Positions 1-9,051 of a stretch of 10,805 bases of DNA are shown here, piece by piece. This DNA comes from Pseudomonadota bacterium (lineage in GTDB: Bacteria; Pseudomonadota; Gammaproteobacteria; Xanthomonadales; Xanthomonadaceae). A program made the translations under genes and the position numbers. Every line of letters begins with the position of its first letter. Position 1 is the first letter of the stretch. The notes under the pieces are model-generated. The model was not told the DNA's origin. It searched no databases and saw only the letters and a program-made list of their open reading frames with translations. Location of the stretch: contig JAEXBT010000166.1 of the NCBI GenBank assembly GCA_023393895.1, forward strand, positions 1-10,805. Reading direction: 5' to 3'.

Positions 1-375
1 GACCTGCAGTTCGTCGAGCAGGCTGGACAGTTCACGCTCGCGGCCGGCGCGATCCAGATCCGCACGCAGCTCAAGCACCAGCCGCAGGTTGTCGCGCACC
101 GACAGCTTGCGGAACACCGATGGTTCCTGCGGCAGGTAGCCGACGCCGAGTTTCGCGCGGTCGTACATCGGCGCACTGGTGATGTCCTGCCCGTCCAGCA
201 CGATCTTGCCGGCATCGGCGGGAACCAGACCGACAATCATGTAGAAACAGGTGGTCTTGCCGGCACCGTTCGGGCCGAGCAGGCCGACGACTTCACCGGC
301 ATCCAGGGTCAGGCCGAAGTCGCTGACGACCTCGCGCGACTTGTAGCGTTTGCGCAGCCCTTCGGCGACCAGCAT
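1..375 (-). CDS. lptB: LptB, LPS export ABC transporter ATPase (C-terminal part outside window)
   Basis: This is the first 125 residues of the cytoplasmic ATPase that powers LPS extraction from the inner membrane, working with LptF, LptG and LptC. The translation shows a Walker A motif GPNGAGKTT at residues 34-42 and a Q-loop in GYLPQE at 79-84. The following segment, PSVFRKLSVRDNL, is characteristic of LptB rather than of ABC ATPases in general. The signature motif, Walker B and H-loop lie beyond the window edge and cannot be checked. The ATG at 375-373 shares one base with the lptA stop codon (TGATG), so translation is probably coupled. LptB is normally about 240 residues, so roughly half is present. 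In related genomes rpoN usually follows, but that is outside this window. Confidence 0.96.
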   Translation of the reverse strand, partial: MLVAEGLRKRYKSREVVSDFGLTLDAGEVVGLLGPNGAGKTTCFYMIVGLVPADAGKIVLDGQDITSAPMYDRAKLGVGYLPQEPSVFRKLSVRDNLRLVLELRADLDRAGRERELSSLLDELQV

Positions 376-878
376 CAGTTGCCGCCCGCGGTCTTGGGCT
401 GGATGGTCATGCGCACGCGGCCGCCGCCCTGGCCGCCGCTCTGCACCTGCCCGGTCCGCATGTTGTAGACCACGCGCTCGCCGCGCAGGCTGCCGCGCGG
501 CTGGGTGATGGTCACTGCGCCGGTCAGGATGATGATCTCGGTGTTGAAGTCGTAGTCGACCGCGTTCGACTTGGTGTTGACCGGGGTGCCGTCGTCCAGG
601 GTCTGGCGCATGGTCACGCCGCCGGTCAGCCGTGCCTTGCTCGGGCGCCCGCCGGCTTGGGCCATCGTGCCCTGCGACGCATTGATCCTGAGCGTGCCCT
701 GGGTGATGACGATGTTGCCGTTCAAGGTACAGCTCATGTTGTCGCCGAGGTCGCAGGTCGATGCATTCGCCTCGATGTTCATCGGCGCATTGCGGTCCGA
801 GGACTTGGCGAACGCGAGTCCGCTGGCGGCGGCCAGCGCGGCGGCGAGGAGCAGGGTGTTAGCGGATGGACGACGCAT
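375..878 (-). CDS. lptA: LptA, periplasmic LPS bridge protein
   Basis: LptA is the periplasmic beta-jellyroll protein that joins LptC in the inner membrane to LptD in the outer membrane, forming the channel along which LPS moves. The 167-residue product has a signal peptide with a likely cut after AFA (residue 24). The OstA-type repeats follow, with GNIVITQGTLRINA near 54-67 and LTGAVTITQPRGSLRGERVVYN near 118-139. The C-terminus is glycine-rich and basic. Length is close to the family norm. The start lies inside the end of lptC (20-base overlap) and the stop overlaps the lptB start by one base. Two cysteines, C42 and C50, sit in the first strands of the mature protein. E. coli LptA, as I recall it, has none. 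The identification is secure; a role for the cysteines is inference. Confidence 0.95.
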   Translation of the reverse strand: MRRPSANTLLLAAALAAASGLAFAKSSDRNAPMNIEANASTCDLGDNMSCTLNGNIVITQGTLRINASQGTMAQAGGRPSKARLTGGVTMRQTLDDGTPVNTKSNAVDYDFNTEIIILTGAVTITQPRGSLRGERVVYNMRTGQVQSGGQGGGRVRMTIQPKTAGGN

Positions 879-1416
879 ACGTGGCTCGGACCTCGGATTT
901 CAAAGTGACGCGCTGGGTGTCCAGCCGGGCTTCAAGGCCGCGGCCGCGGATTGTAGCGCCGGGCTGGGTGATGGTGACCTGCTGGTCGCTTGTGGCGCGG
1001 TTGGCGTCCGGGTAGACGTTCAGCGCCGCGGTTTCCACCCGCATCTGCTTGCCGCCTTCGGGGTTGTCGAGGATGACATCGCCGCGCAGATGGACTTCGT
1101 TGCCCTCGCCGTTGACCCAGCCCGTCGCCGAGCGCGAGCGCCAGCGGGTGCCGTCCTTGTCCGGGAACAGGAAGGTCGGCTTTTCGATGTTCATCTCGTG
1201 GTTGCCGGGCGTGCGGGCCAGCCGCGGCGCCTGCAGGGTGAAGCCTTCCGCGCCCTGCTTGTCGAGGGTGATGATCTCGAAGTCGTGGAGGATGTAGTCG
1301 GGGCGTGCCTCGGCCTCGCCGGTCGGAAGCAGGCTGGCGCGCTGGCGCAGGATCGCCCAGCCGGCGGCGATTGCGAGCGCCAGCAGGACCAGGGTCAGGG
1401 TGGTGCGCCAGCTCAT
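859..1416 (-). CDS. lptC: LptC, inner-membrane LPS export protein
   Basis: LptC is a bitopic inner-membrane protein that receives LPS from LptB2FG and hands it to LptA. The 185-residue product has one N-terminal membrane segment (about residues 6-24) with a short cytoplasmic tail. A periplasmic beta-rich domain follows, including YILHDFEIITLDKQG (41-55), GNEVHLRGDVIL (105-116) and a closing VTITQPGATIRGRGLEARLD stretch (147-166). I chose the ATG at 1416 because it places the membrane helix at the N-terminus and gives an ATGA overlap with the kdsC stop. The frame stays open upstream to 1548, but that extension is an arginine- and proline-rich shadow of kdsC. The 3' end overlaps lptA by 20 bases, so the two are probably translationally coupled. 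Confidence 0.95.
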   Translation of the reverse strand: MSWRTTLTLVLLALAIAAGWAILRQRASLLPTGEAEARPDYILHDFEIITLDKQGAEGFTLQAPRLARTPGNHEMNIEKPTFLFPDKDGTRWRSRSATGWVNGEGNEVHLRGDVILDNPEGGKQMRVETAALNVYPDANRATSDQQVTITQPGATIRGRGLEARLDTQRVTLKSEVRATYASSIR

Positions 1417-1958
1417 GCGGGCACCCCCGCGGCCGCCATGATCGCGGAACGCCGGCCCTGGGCATCCAGCAGCAGGTCGCAGAGGTCGCGCGCAGCGCCG
1501 TGGCCGCCTTCGTGCGGGGTGACCCAGTGCGCGTGCGGTGCGGTCCACGGATGCACGTTGGCGGGCGCGACCGCCAGTCCGATGTGCGGAAAGACCTTAA
1601 GGTCGACCAAGTCGTCGCCCATGAAGGCGACTTCGTCCAGCGCAAGCCCCATCTTGTCTGCAATCACCCGGACCGTTGCCAGCTTGTCGTGGGCGGCGGT
1701 GTGGACCTCGGTCAGGCCGAGCTCCGCGCCGCGGATTTCGGTGACCCGGCTCTTTCGCGCGGTGATCAACGCGACCTCGATGCCGTTGCGGTGGAGCATC
1801 GCCAGCCCCAAGCCGTCCTGCGCGTGGAAGGCCTTGTGCTCGCGGCCCTCGTCATCGAAATGCAGGCGGCCATCGGTCAGGGTGCCGTCCACGTCGAAGC
1901 AGGCCAGCCGGATGCGGCGGGCACGGGCGATTACTTCCGGGGGCGCAGTCATCGACAT
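1413..1958 (-). CDS. kdsC: KdsC, 3-deoxy-D-manno-octulosonate 8-phosphate phosphatase
   Basis: KdsC removes the phosphate from Kdo-8-phosphate in the cytoplasm, giving free Kdo for activation and attachment to lipid A. The 181-residue length fits this class of HAD phosphatases without a large cap domain. HAD motif I is FDVDGTLTDG with catalytic D22 and D24, motif II is the threonine in ITAR (T66), motif III is K92 in AHDK, and motif IV is GDDLVD at 114-119. The C-terminal GGHGAARDLCDLLL segment (151-164) matches the KdsC-specific tail. The first ATG (1958) is used here; a second ATG two codons later at 1952 is an equally possible start. No strong Shine-Dalgarno sequence precedes either. The gene starts 9 bases after kdsD and its stop overlaps the lptC start. 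Confidence 0.95.
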   Translation of the reverse strand: MSMTAPPEVIARARRIRLACFDVDGTLTDGRLHFDDEGREHKAFHAQDGLGLAMLHRNGIEVALITARKSRVTEIRGAELGLTEVHTAAHDKLATVRVIADKMGLALDEVAFMGDDLVDLKVFPHIGLAVAPANVHPWTAPHAHWVTPHEGGHGAARDLCDLLLDAQGRRSAIMAAAGVPA

Positions 1959-1967
1959 GAATGCGAA

Positions 1968-4539
<2,572 letters not shown>

Positions 4540-4559
4540 GGGTCACAACCAGACTATGA

Positions 4560-4587
4560 AAAAGCCCCGCGCTTTCGCGGGGCTTTT
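4560..4587. terminator. Bidirectional intrinsic terminator
   Basis: A perfect 12-base inverted repeat, AAAAGCCCCGCG and CGCGGGGCTTTT, encloses a CTTT loop. The GC-rich core has eight pairs. It is followed by four T on the plus strand and, read from the other side, five T on the minus strand (A run 4559-4563). It lies between the convergent ends of murA (4539) and the DUF3108 gene (4610), so it can end both transcripts. Confidence 0.93.
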
Positions 4588-4609
4588 CACGAGCAGCTTG
4601 AAGTGGCGA

Positions 4610-5296
4610 TTACTTCACCGACTGCAGGCGCAGGTCGATGGTATCGCCGTCATCGTCGCGCTGCTGGATGCGCACCGGCAGGGGGATGCCGTCCACCACC
4701 CACACGGTCATCTGGCTGTCACCATCGTTGCCGGCGACCTTGATCGCCTGCATCGCCTTGCCATTGACGGTGACGCTTTCCTTGCCGGCACTGGTGAATG
4801 CCATTGGCTTGGCCTTGCCGTTCTCGATCAGCCGATAACGCATCGGCTTGCCGGCCAGCGCGTCGCGCACCAGGGCGAGGTTGAGCGTCATGCCATCGAC
4901 ATCGCCGGCCTGCAGCTTGATCGGGCCACGGCGGTCAGCCTTGACGTCACCGCTCCAGGTGGCCTGGCCACCACTCCAGTCGAAGCTGGCCTGCTTGGCG
5001 CGCTTCTTGACCAGCATGCTGGTGGTCTCGCGGTTGCTGAGCGGGCGCAGCTGCGCGCCGGAGGCGTCCACGGTGGCGGTTCGGTTGAGCTGCGCCAGCG
5101 CGTTCTGCACGTTCATCGTGTAGGTCCAGCGGTTGCCACCTGCGGGCGCAAGCGACATCGATGCATTGGCGGCCATGTTGTTGTAGCTGGCACGGTAGGT
5201 CGCATTAAACGCCTTGAGCTCGCTTGCGGACGCGCTGCCCATGGCAGCGGCGAGCGTCAGCACGGCCAGCGCGCCGGTCTTGAGTCGGAGGGTCAT
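4610..5296 (-). CDS. DUF3108 domain protein, exported (second of tandem pair)
   Basis: This 228-residue protein has a signal peptide with a hydrophobic stretch at about 8-20 and a likely cut after SASA (residue 24). The rest is strand-rich, with no further membrane segment. I place it in the DUF3108 family from the pattern FNATYRASYN (30-39), WSGDVKADRRGPIKLQAGDVDGM near 114-136, LNLALVRDAL (138-147), and the C-terminal IPLPVRI (204-210). The family has no established biochemical function. Its neighbour at 5300-6082 is a paralogue in the same order and direction, with a gap of only three bases. A good AAGGGAG ribosome site sits in the end of that upstream gene. The gene is last in the purM-purN-DUF3108-DUF3108 run and ends at the bidirectional terminator. 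A periplasmic ligand-binding or envelope-maintenance role is a guess only. Confidence 0.85.
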   Translation of the reverse strand: MTLRLKTGALAVLTLAAAMGSASASELKAFNATYRASYNNMAANASMSLAPAGGNRWTYTMNVQNALAQLNRTATVDASGAQLRPLSNRETTSMLVKKRAKQASFDWSGGQATWSGDVKADRRGPIKLQAGDVDGMTLNLALVRDALAGKPMRYRLIENGKAKPMAFTSAGKESVTVNGKAMQAIKVAGNDGDSQMTVWVVDGIPLPVRIQQRDDDGDTIDLRLQSVK

Positions 5297-5299
5297 GAG

Positions 5300-6082
5300 T
5301 CAGGCTCCCTTGTACTGGGTCAGCATGAGGTCAAGGGCGGCATCCTCGCCGTCCTTCATGTGGATGCGCACCGGCAGCGGCACCTCGGGGGTGAACCACA
5401 CGGTCGTGCGGTCCTCGCCAGACTGGACGCGGTCGATGCGCAGGGTGTCGTAGTTCATCTCGCCGACCTTGACGTTCTCGGTCGCCGGAGCCACGGCGTA
5501 GTGGTGCGGGCGCATGCGCCCGTCATCGACGAACCGGTACTGCAGCGATGCGCCCAGCTTGGCATCCCGCATGATGGCCAGGTTGATCAGCAGGCCGCTC
5601 ATGTCGCCGGCCTGCAGCGGAATGACCCGGCCACGGCGGGACTTCTTGACATCGCCACTCCAGCTGGCCTGGTTGCTGCCCCAGTCGTACACGCCGACCG
5701 TCTTGCGCGTGGAGAAGAGCGCGCGACGCACCGTGCTCTGGGAGATGGGGCGGAACTGCTCTCCGCCGGCGTCGAATACCGTGCTCTGCTGGATATTGAC
5801 GCCCGCCGCGCCGGCCAGGCCCTGAGTGCCCAGGATATTGAGGTCGATGCGCCAGCGGTTGCCGCCGGTATTGACCAGGCGCATGGTCGCGGTGCCCAGC
5901 GCTTGCTGGTTGCGGAACACCTGATAGGTGCCGGTGAACGGGCGCAGCACGAAGGGTTTGGTCACGGTCGGATCGGCATCAAGCACAGCAGCACCCGGCG
6001 CCGGGGGCGGCGCTTGCTGGGCCGTGGCGACCAGGGGCAGGGCCAGACAGGCGCCCATCAGGAGGGAAGCAATGCGTCTCAT
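5300..6082 (-). CDS. DUF3108 domain protein, exported (first of tandem pair)
   Basis: This 260-residue protein begins with a signal peptide, MRRIASLLMG onward, probably cut after ATA (residue 21). A proline- and alanine-rich linker (about 22-45) follows, then the DUF3108 body. Shared with its neighbour are GGNRW (73-77), WSGDVKKSRRG (141-151), IPLQAGDMSGLLINLAIMRDA (154-174), TVWF (227-230), VPLPVRI (234-240) and DLMLTQYK near the end. Family function is unknown. The frame is open up to a TTG at 6118, but I prefer the ATG at 6082 because it puts the signal peptide at the N-terminus. No good Shine-Dalgarno sequence is visible there, so the start is less certain than the gene. It lies 92 bases downstream of purN and may share its transcript or have its own promoter. 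Confidence 0.83.
   Translation of the reverse strand: MRRIASLLMGACLALPLVATAQQAPPPAPGAAVLDADPTVTKPFVLRPFTGTYQVFRNQQALGTATMRLVNTGGNRWRIDLNILGTQGLAGAAGVNIQQSTVFDAGGEQFRPISQSTVRRALFSTRKTVGVYDWGSNQASWSGDVKKSRRGRVIPLQAGDMSGLLINLAIMRDAKLGASLQYRFVDDGRMRPHHYAVAPATENVKVGEMNYDTLRIDRVQSGEDRTTVWFTPEVPLPVRIHMKDGEDAALDLMLTQYKGA
5305..5311 (-). promoter_or_regulatory. Strong ribosome binding site for the second DUF3108 gene
   Basis: The minus strand reads AAGGGAG, eight bases before the ATG at 5296. It lies within the last codons of the upstream paralogue and supports the chosen start and coupled expression. Confidence 0.7.
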
Positions 6083-6174
6083 CGGGAATGGCGGGGAGTG
6101 GCTATTCAGGGATTGCAATGTAGCCAGCGCCGTGTAAACGCGGGATGACCACGCGGGTTCCCGCGACGCGGTGT
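6083..6174 (-). promoter_or_regulatory. Gap between purN and the DUF3108 pair: hairpin and weak promoter candidate
   Basis: Just after the purN stop a GC-rich inverted repeat, CGCGGG and CCCGCG (6152-6157 and 6160-6165), can form a tight hairpin, but no T run follows it in the minus direction. Further on, the minus strand contains TTTACA (plus-strand 6133-6138), a fair -35 match, but the only -10-like hexamers, TACATT and TGCAAT, are too close for ideal spacing. I cannot tell whether the DUF3108 genes have their own promoter. Confidence 0.25.
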
Positions 6175-6756
6175 TCAGGTGGCCGGCGGGATCAGCCGGC
6201 CGGCCGCGGCGTCGCGAAGTACGTCGACGAGCAGGGCATGCTCCAGCGGCAGCAGCTTGGCGGCCAGCGCTGCCGGCGTGTCGCCGGGCGTGATGGGGAT
6301 GCGTGCCTGCGCGATCACCGCGCCGGCGTCGAGTTCGGGCGTCACCCAGTGCACGCTGGCGCCGTGCTCGGCATCGCCGGCTTCAATGGCGCGTCGATGA
6401 GTGTGCAGGCCCCTGTACTTCGGCAGCAGGGAAGGGTGGATGTTGATGAGCCGCCCGGCGAAGCGCTGCACGAAGGCATCCCCCAGGATGCGCATGTAGC
6501 CGGCGCAGACGACGAGGTCGGGCTGGCTGGCGGCGACCGCGTCGCCGAGCTCTGCATCAAAGGCTGCGCGATCGGTGAACGTTCGGGCATCGCGGGACCA
6601 TCGCAGCGGCGCGGGCACGCGCACGAGCGCCGCGCAGTCCGGGCGGTCAGAGAACACGCCGGTGATTTCCGCATCCAGCGTGCCGGAGGTGATCGCATCG
6701 AGTGCCGCCTGCAGGTTGCTGCCGCGACCGGAGACCAGGAAGGCGAGGCGGATCAT
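6175..6756 (-). CDS. purN: PurN, phosphoribosylglycinamide formyltransferase
   Basis: PurN uses 10-formyltetrahydrofolate to formylate glycinamide ribonucleotide, the third step of purine synthesis, in the cytoplasm. The 193-residue protein matches the usual short GART length. It has the phosphate-binding GRGSNLQA loop at residues 10-17. The catalytic residues are N105 and H107 in NIHPSLLPKYRG and D143 in ELDAGAVIAQ. The DLVVCAGYMRIL strand and helix (80-91) is typical of the family. I chose the ATG at 6756 because the family N-terminus MIRLAFLVSGRGSN begins there. The open frame upstream to 6972 is an arginine-rich shadow of purM. It follows purM in the same direction after 59 bases, so the pair is probably one transcript even though PurM acts later in the pathway. 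Confidence 0.97.
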   Translation of the reverse strand: MIRLAFLVSGRGSNLQAALDAITSGTLDAEITGVFSDRPDCAALVRVPAPLRWSRDARTFTDRAAFDAELGDAVAASQPDLVVCAGYMRILGDAFVQRFAGRLINIHPSLLPKYRGLHTHRRAIEAGDAEHGASVHWVTPELDAGAVIAQARIPITPGDTPAALAAKLLPLEHALLVDVLRDAAAGRLIPPAT

Positions 6757-6784
6757 GGGCGTGTTGTCTTCGGCTCTTTCAGTA

Positions 6785-6807
6785 GGTGCGGTGCGCACGC
6801 ACGCACC
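6785..6807 (-). other. Imperfect hairpin between purM and purN
   Basis: GGTGCG (6785-6790) pairs with CGCACC (6802-6807), and TGCG with CGCA inside it, giving about ten pairs with one bulged base and a two-base loop. It lies eight bases after the purM stop in transcription order. No T run follows, so it is not a standard terminator. It might stabilise or attenuate the message. Confidence 0.3.
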
Positions 6808-6815
6808 CGGGAAGT

Positions 6816-7859
6816 TCAGCCGATCCGCACCCGGTCGCCGCCGCCATCGGCGACGACGCGGCCGATCACCCGCGGACCGAGCTGCATGCGCGAGAGTTCC
6901 GCGACGAGGCCATCGACCGCGGCCGCATCGGCCACGAACACGAAGCCGACGCCGCAGTTGAAGGTCCGCCACATCTCGGCATCGGCGACGTTGCCGGCCT
7001 GCTGCAGCCAGGCAAACACAGGCGGCAGCGTGAGGGTGGCTGCGTCGACGTGGATGCCGAGGCCTTCCGGCACCACGCGGATGATGTTCTCGGTCAGGCC
7101 GCCCCCGGTGATGTGGGCCATGGCGTGGATCGCCGGGCCGTGCGCGCCGCGCAGCAGTTCAGGCACCGACTTCACGTAGAGGCGGGTCGGTGCCATCAGC
7201 GCGTCGGCCAGCGGGACGCCGTCGACCTCGGTGTCGAGCGCGGCGCCGCTGTGCGCGAGGATGCGGCGAACCAGCGAATAGCCGTTGGAATGCGGGCCGC
7301 TGGAGGCGATGCCGACCAGCACGTCGCCGGCGGCGACGCGGCCGCCGTCGCGGATCTCCGACTTCTCCACCCCGGCCACGCAGAATCCGGCCAGGTCGTA
7401 CTCGCCGGGCGGGTACATGTCGGGCATCTCGGCGGTTTCGCCGCCGATCAGTGCGCAACCGGCCTCGGCACAGCCCTCCGCGATGCCGCCGACCACCGCC
7501 GCGGCGGTGTCGATGTCCAGCTTGCCGGTGGCGAAGTAGTCCAGGAAGAACAGCGGCTCGGCGCCCTGCACCAGCACGTCGTTCACGCACATCGCCACCA
7601 GGTCGATGCCGATGGTGTCATGGCGGCCGAGTTGCTGGGCGAGCTTGAGCTTGGTGCCGACGCCGTCGGTGCCCGATACCAGCACCGGCTCGCGGTACTT
7701 GGCGGAGAGGTCGAACATCGCCCCGAAGCCGCCCAGCCCGCCCATCACCTCCGGGCGCCGGCTCTTCCGGACCAGCGGCTTGATCCGCTCGACCAGCTCA
7801 TTGCCGGCATCGATGTCCACCCCGGCATCGCGATAGGTCAGGGAGGTCGGCTGGTTCAC
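6816..7859 (-). CDS. purM: PurM, phosphoribosylformylglycinamidine cyclo-ligase (AIR synthetase)
   Basis: PurM closes the imidazole ring, using ATP to turn formylglycinamidine ribonucleotide into aminoimidazole ribonucleotide, the fifth step of purine synthesis. The 347-residue length matches the family (345 in E. coli). Motifs in order are [10 protein letters not shown] near 11-20, [14 protein letters not shown] (61-74), GGETAEMP (139-146), [11 protein letters not shown] (186-196), TGGGLTENI (251-259) and FNCGVG (300-305). The start codon is GTG at 7859-7857. The next in-frame methionine is residue 39, which would remove conserved sequence, so GTG is very likely correct. The gene heads the purM-purN unit and is transcribed away from the DUF2066 gene across a 111-base gap. 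Confidence 0.97.
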   Translation of the reverse strand: MNQPTSLTYRDAGVDIDAGNELVERIKPLVRKSRRPEVMGGLGGFGAMFDLSAKYREPVLVSGTDGVGTKLKLAQQLGRHDTIGIDLVAMCVNDVLVQGAEPLFFLDYFATGKLDIDTAAAVVGGIAEGCAEAGCALIGGETAEMPDMYPPGEYDLAGFCVAGVEKSEIRDGGRVAAGDVLVGIASSGPHSNGYSLVRRILAHSGAALDTEVDGVPLADALMAPTRLYVKSVPELLRGAHGPAIHAMAHITGGGLTENIIRVVPEGLGIHVDAATLTLPPVFAWLQQAGNVADAEMWRTFNCGVGFVFVADAAAVDGLVAELSRMQLGPRVIGRVVADGGGDRVRIG

Positions 7860-7970
7860 GGTCTGCTCGCGGCTTGGAATGGCGCGATTTTAACAGCCGC
7901 AAGGCGGCGTGATGGACGCCTTCGCCCGGCTGCGGCACCATTCTCCATTCGGAATACCCGGAAACAGGCG
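7860..7970. promoter_or_regulatory. Divergent promoter region between purM and the DUF2066-AI-2E-hda unit
   Basis: The minus strand contains TAAAAT (plus-strand 7887-7892), a good -10 candidate giving a purM leader of about 20-25 bases. Its -35 region is unclear. A perfect small inverted repeat GCCGC-AAG-GCGGC (7896-7908) lies just upstream of that -10, where a regulator could bind or where pairing may be coincidental. I see no convincing plus-strand promoter hexamers before the ATG at 7971. No site resembling the enterobacterial PurR operator is visible. Confidence 0.45.
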
Positions 7971-9041
7971 ATGCGAGCAACGATTCGATGGGCATGGATG
8001 GCGGCGCTGTTGCTGGCGATGGGCACGGCGCAGGCGCAGCGCGTGGAAGGCAGTCGTGCCGCCGCGCAGGGTCCGTACGAGGCGGAAGTGTCGGTGCGCT
8101 CGCAGTCGGCGGCCGAACGCAATACCGGTTTCTCGCGCGGGCTGATCCAGGTGCTGGCCAAGCTCACCGGTGAGCAGGCGCCGCAGCAGCGTCCGGGTAT
8201 CGGCGAGGAAGTGCGCAACGCCAAGGAATACGTTGCCAGCTATGACTACCGGCAGGACGAAGGGGTCTCGCCCACCACCGGCGCGCCGAGCTTCGGCACC
8301 ACCCTGATCGTGCGTTTCAGGCAGGCCAAGGTGGATGAACTGGCGAAGCAGATCGGCACCGTGGCGTGGCCCAACCCGCGTCCCAAGCCGGTGCTGTGGC
8401 TGGCGATCGATGACGGCAGTGGACCGCGACTGGTCGGGCTGCCGCAAGCGAATGCCGCGCGCAGCCTGCTCGATCGTGCCAGGGCGCGCGGTTACAGCCT
8501 GGGCCTGCCGCGCGGAAGCGCGGCCGAACAGGCCATCGCGGGTGCGATCTGGCGCAGCGACACCGCTGCCGTCGCGCGGTTGTCAAAGGCCTACGCCTCG
8601 CCCATGCAGTTGATCGGCAAGGTGCAGCGCGCCGGCGCAGGCTGGAAGGCGGACTGGATCTTCCTTGATGCCGGCCGGGTGTCTGCGCGCAGTTCCAACA
8701 CCCACGGCAACGCACGGGTGGCGATGGCGGCCGGCGCCGATGTCGTCGGTGATGCCTTGGTGCGCAAGTACGTGCGGCGGGTCGCGCCCAAGCCGGTGGC
8801 CGTGGCGGAGAACGTGGAGGTCACCTTCACCGGCATCGACACCGCGAACGAGTACCTGGCGTTGATCGGCTATCTGGAGAAGCATCGCCAGGTGGGCCGG
8901 ATCGTGCCGGTTTCCGCGGGTCCGGATCGCGCCGTGTTCCAGCTGGAGCTGAAGGAGGGCCTCTCCGGTTTCCGTGCCGCCACCGCCCGCGAGGGCGTGG
9001 TCAGCGCCGACGGCGACGGTGCCGTCTTCATCGTGCGTTGA
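7971..9041 (+). CDS. DUF2066 domain protein, exported
   Basis: This 356-residue protein starts with a clear signal peptide (residues 1-22, likely cut after AQA). The mature part opens with YEAEVSVRSQSAAERNTGFSRGLIQVLAKLTGE (about 36-68), the recognisable core of DUF2066. A middle region (about 140-232) includes VLWLAIDDGSGPRLVG. A C-terminal part holds EYLALIGYLEKHRQVGRIVPV (294-314). No lipobox or further membrane helix is visible, so it is probably periplasmic. Function is not established for the family. The gene is divergent from purM and lies 10 bases ahead of the AI-2E gene and upstream of hda, a neighbourhood I recall from other gammaproteobacteria such as Pseudomonas. The frame is open far upstream across the purM antisense strand, but the signal peptide fixes the ATG at 7971. 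Confidence 0.87.
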   Translation: MRATIRWAWMAALLLAMGTAQAQRVEGSRAAAQGPYEAEVSVRSQSAAERNTGFSRGLIQVLAKLTGEQAPQQRPGIGEEVRNAKEYVASYDYRQDEGVSPTTGAPSFGTTLIVRFRQAKVDELAKQIGTVAWPNPRPKPVLWLAIDDGSGPRLVGLPQANAARSLLDRARARGYSLGLPRGSAAEQAIAGAIWRSDTAAVARLSKAYASPMQLIGKVQRAGAGWKADWIFLDAGRVSARSSNTHGNARVAMAAGADVVGDALVRKYVRRVAPKPVAVAENVEVTFTGIDTANEYLALIGYLEKHRQVGRIVPVSAGPDRAVFQLELKEGLSGFRAATAREGVVSADGDGAVFIVR

Positions 9042-9051
9042 GCGATTGCGC

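Noticed and set aside
6046..6082. A possible lipoprotein signal in the first DUF3108 protein (cysteine at residue 12)
   Set aside because: The residue at -3 is methionine, the hydrophobic stretch before it is too short, and the hydrophobic region continues past the cysteine to a normal signal peptidase I site.
6757..6972. A longer N-terminus for PurN
   Set aside because: The extra residues are arginine-rich shadow of purM, and the family N-terminus matches the ATG at 6756.
6786..7970. An upstream extension of the DUF2066 frame by 395 codons
   Set aside because: It lies antisense to purM, and the signal peptide marks the true start at 7971.
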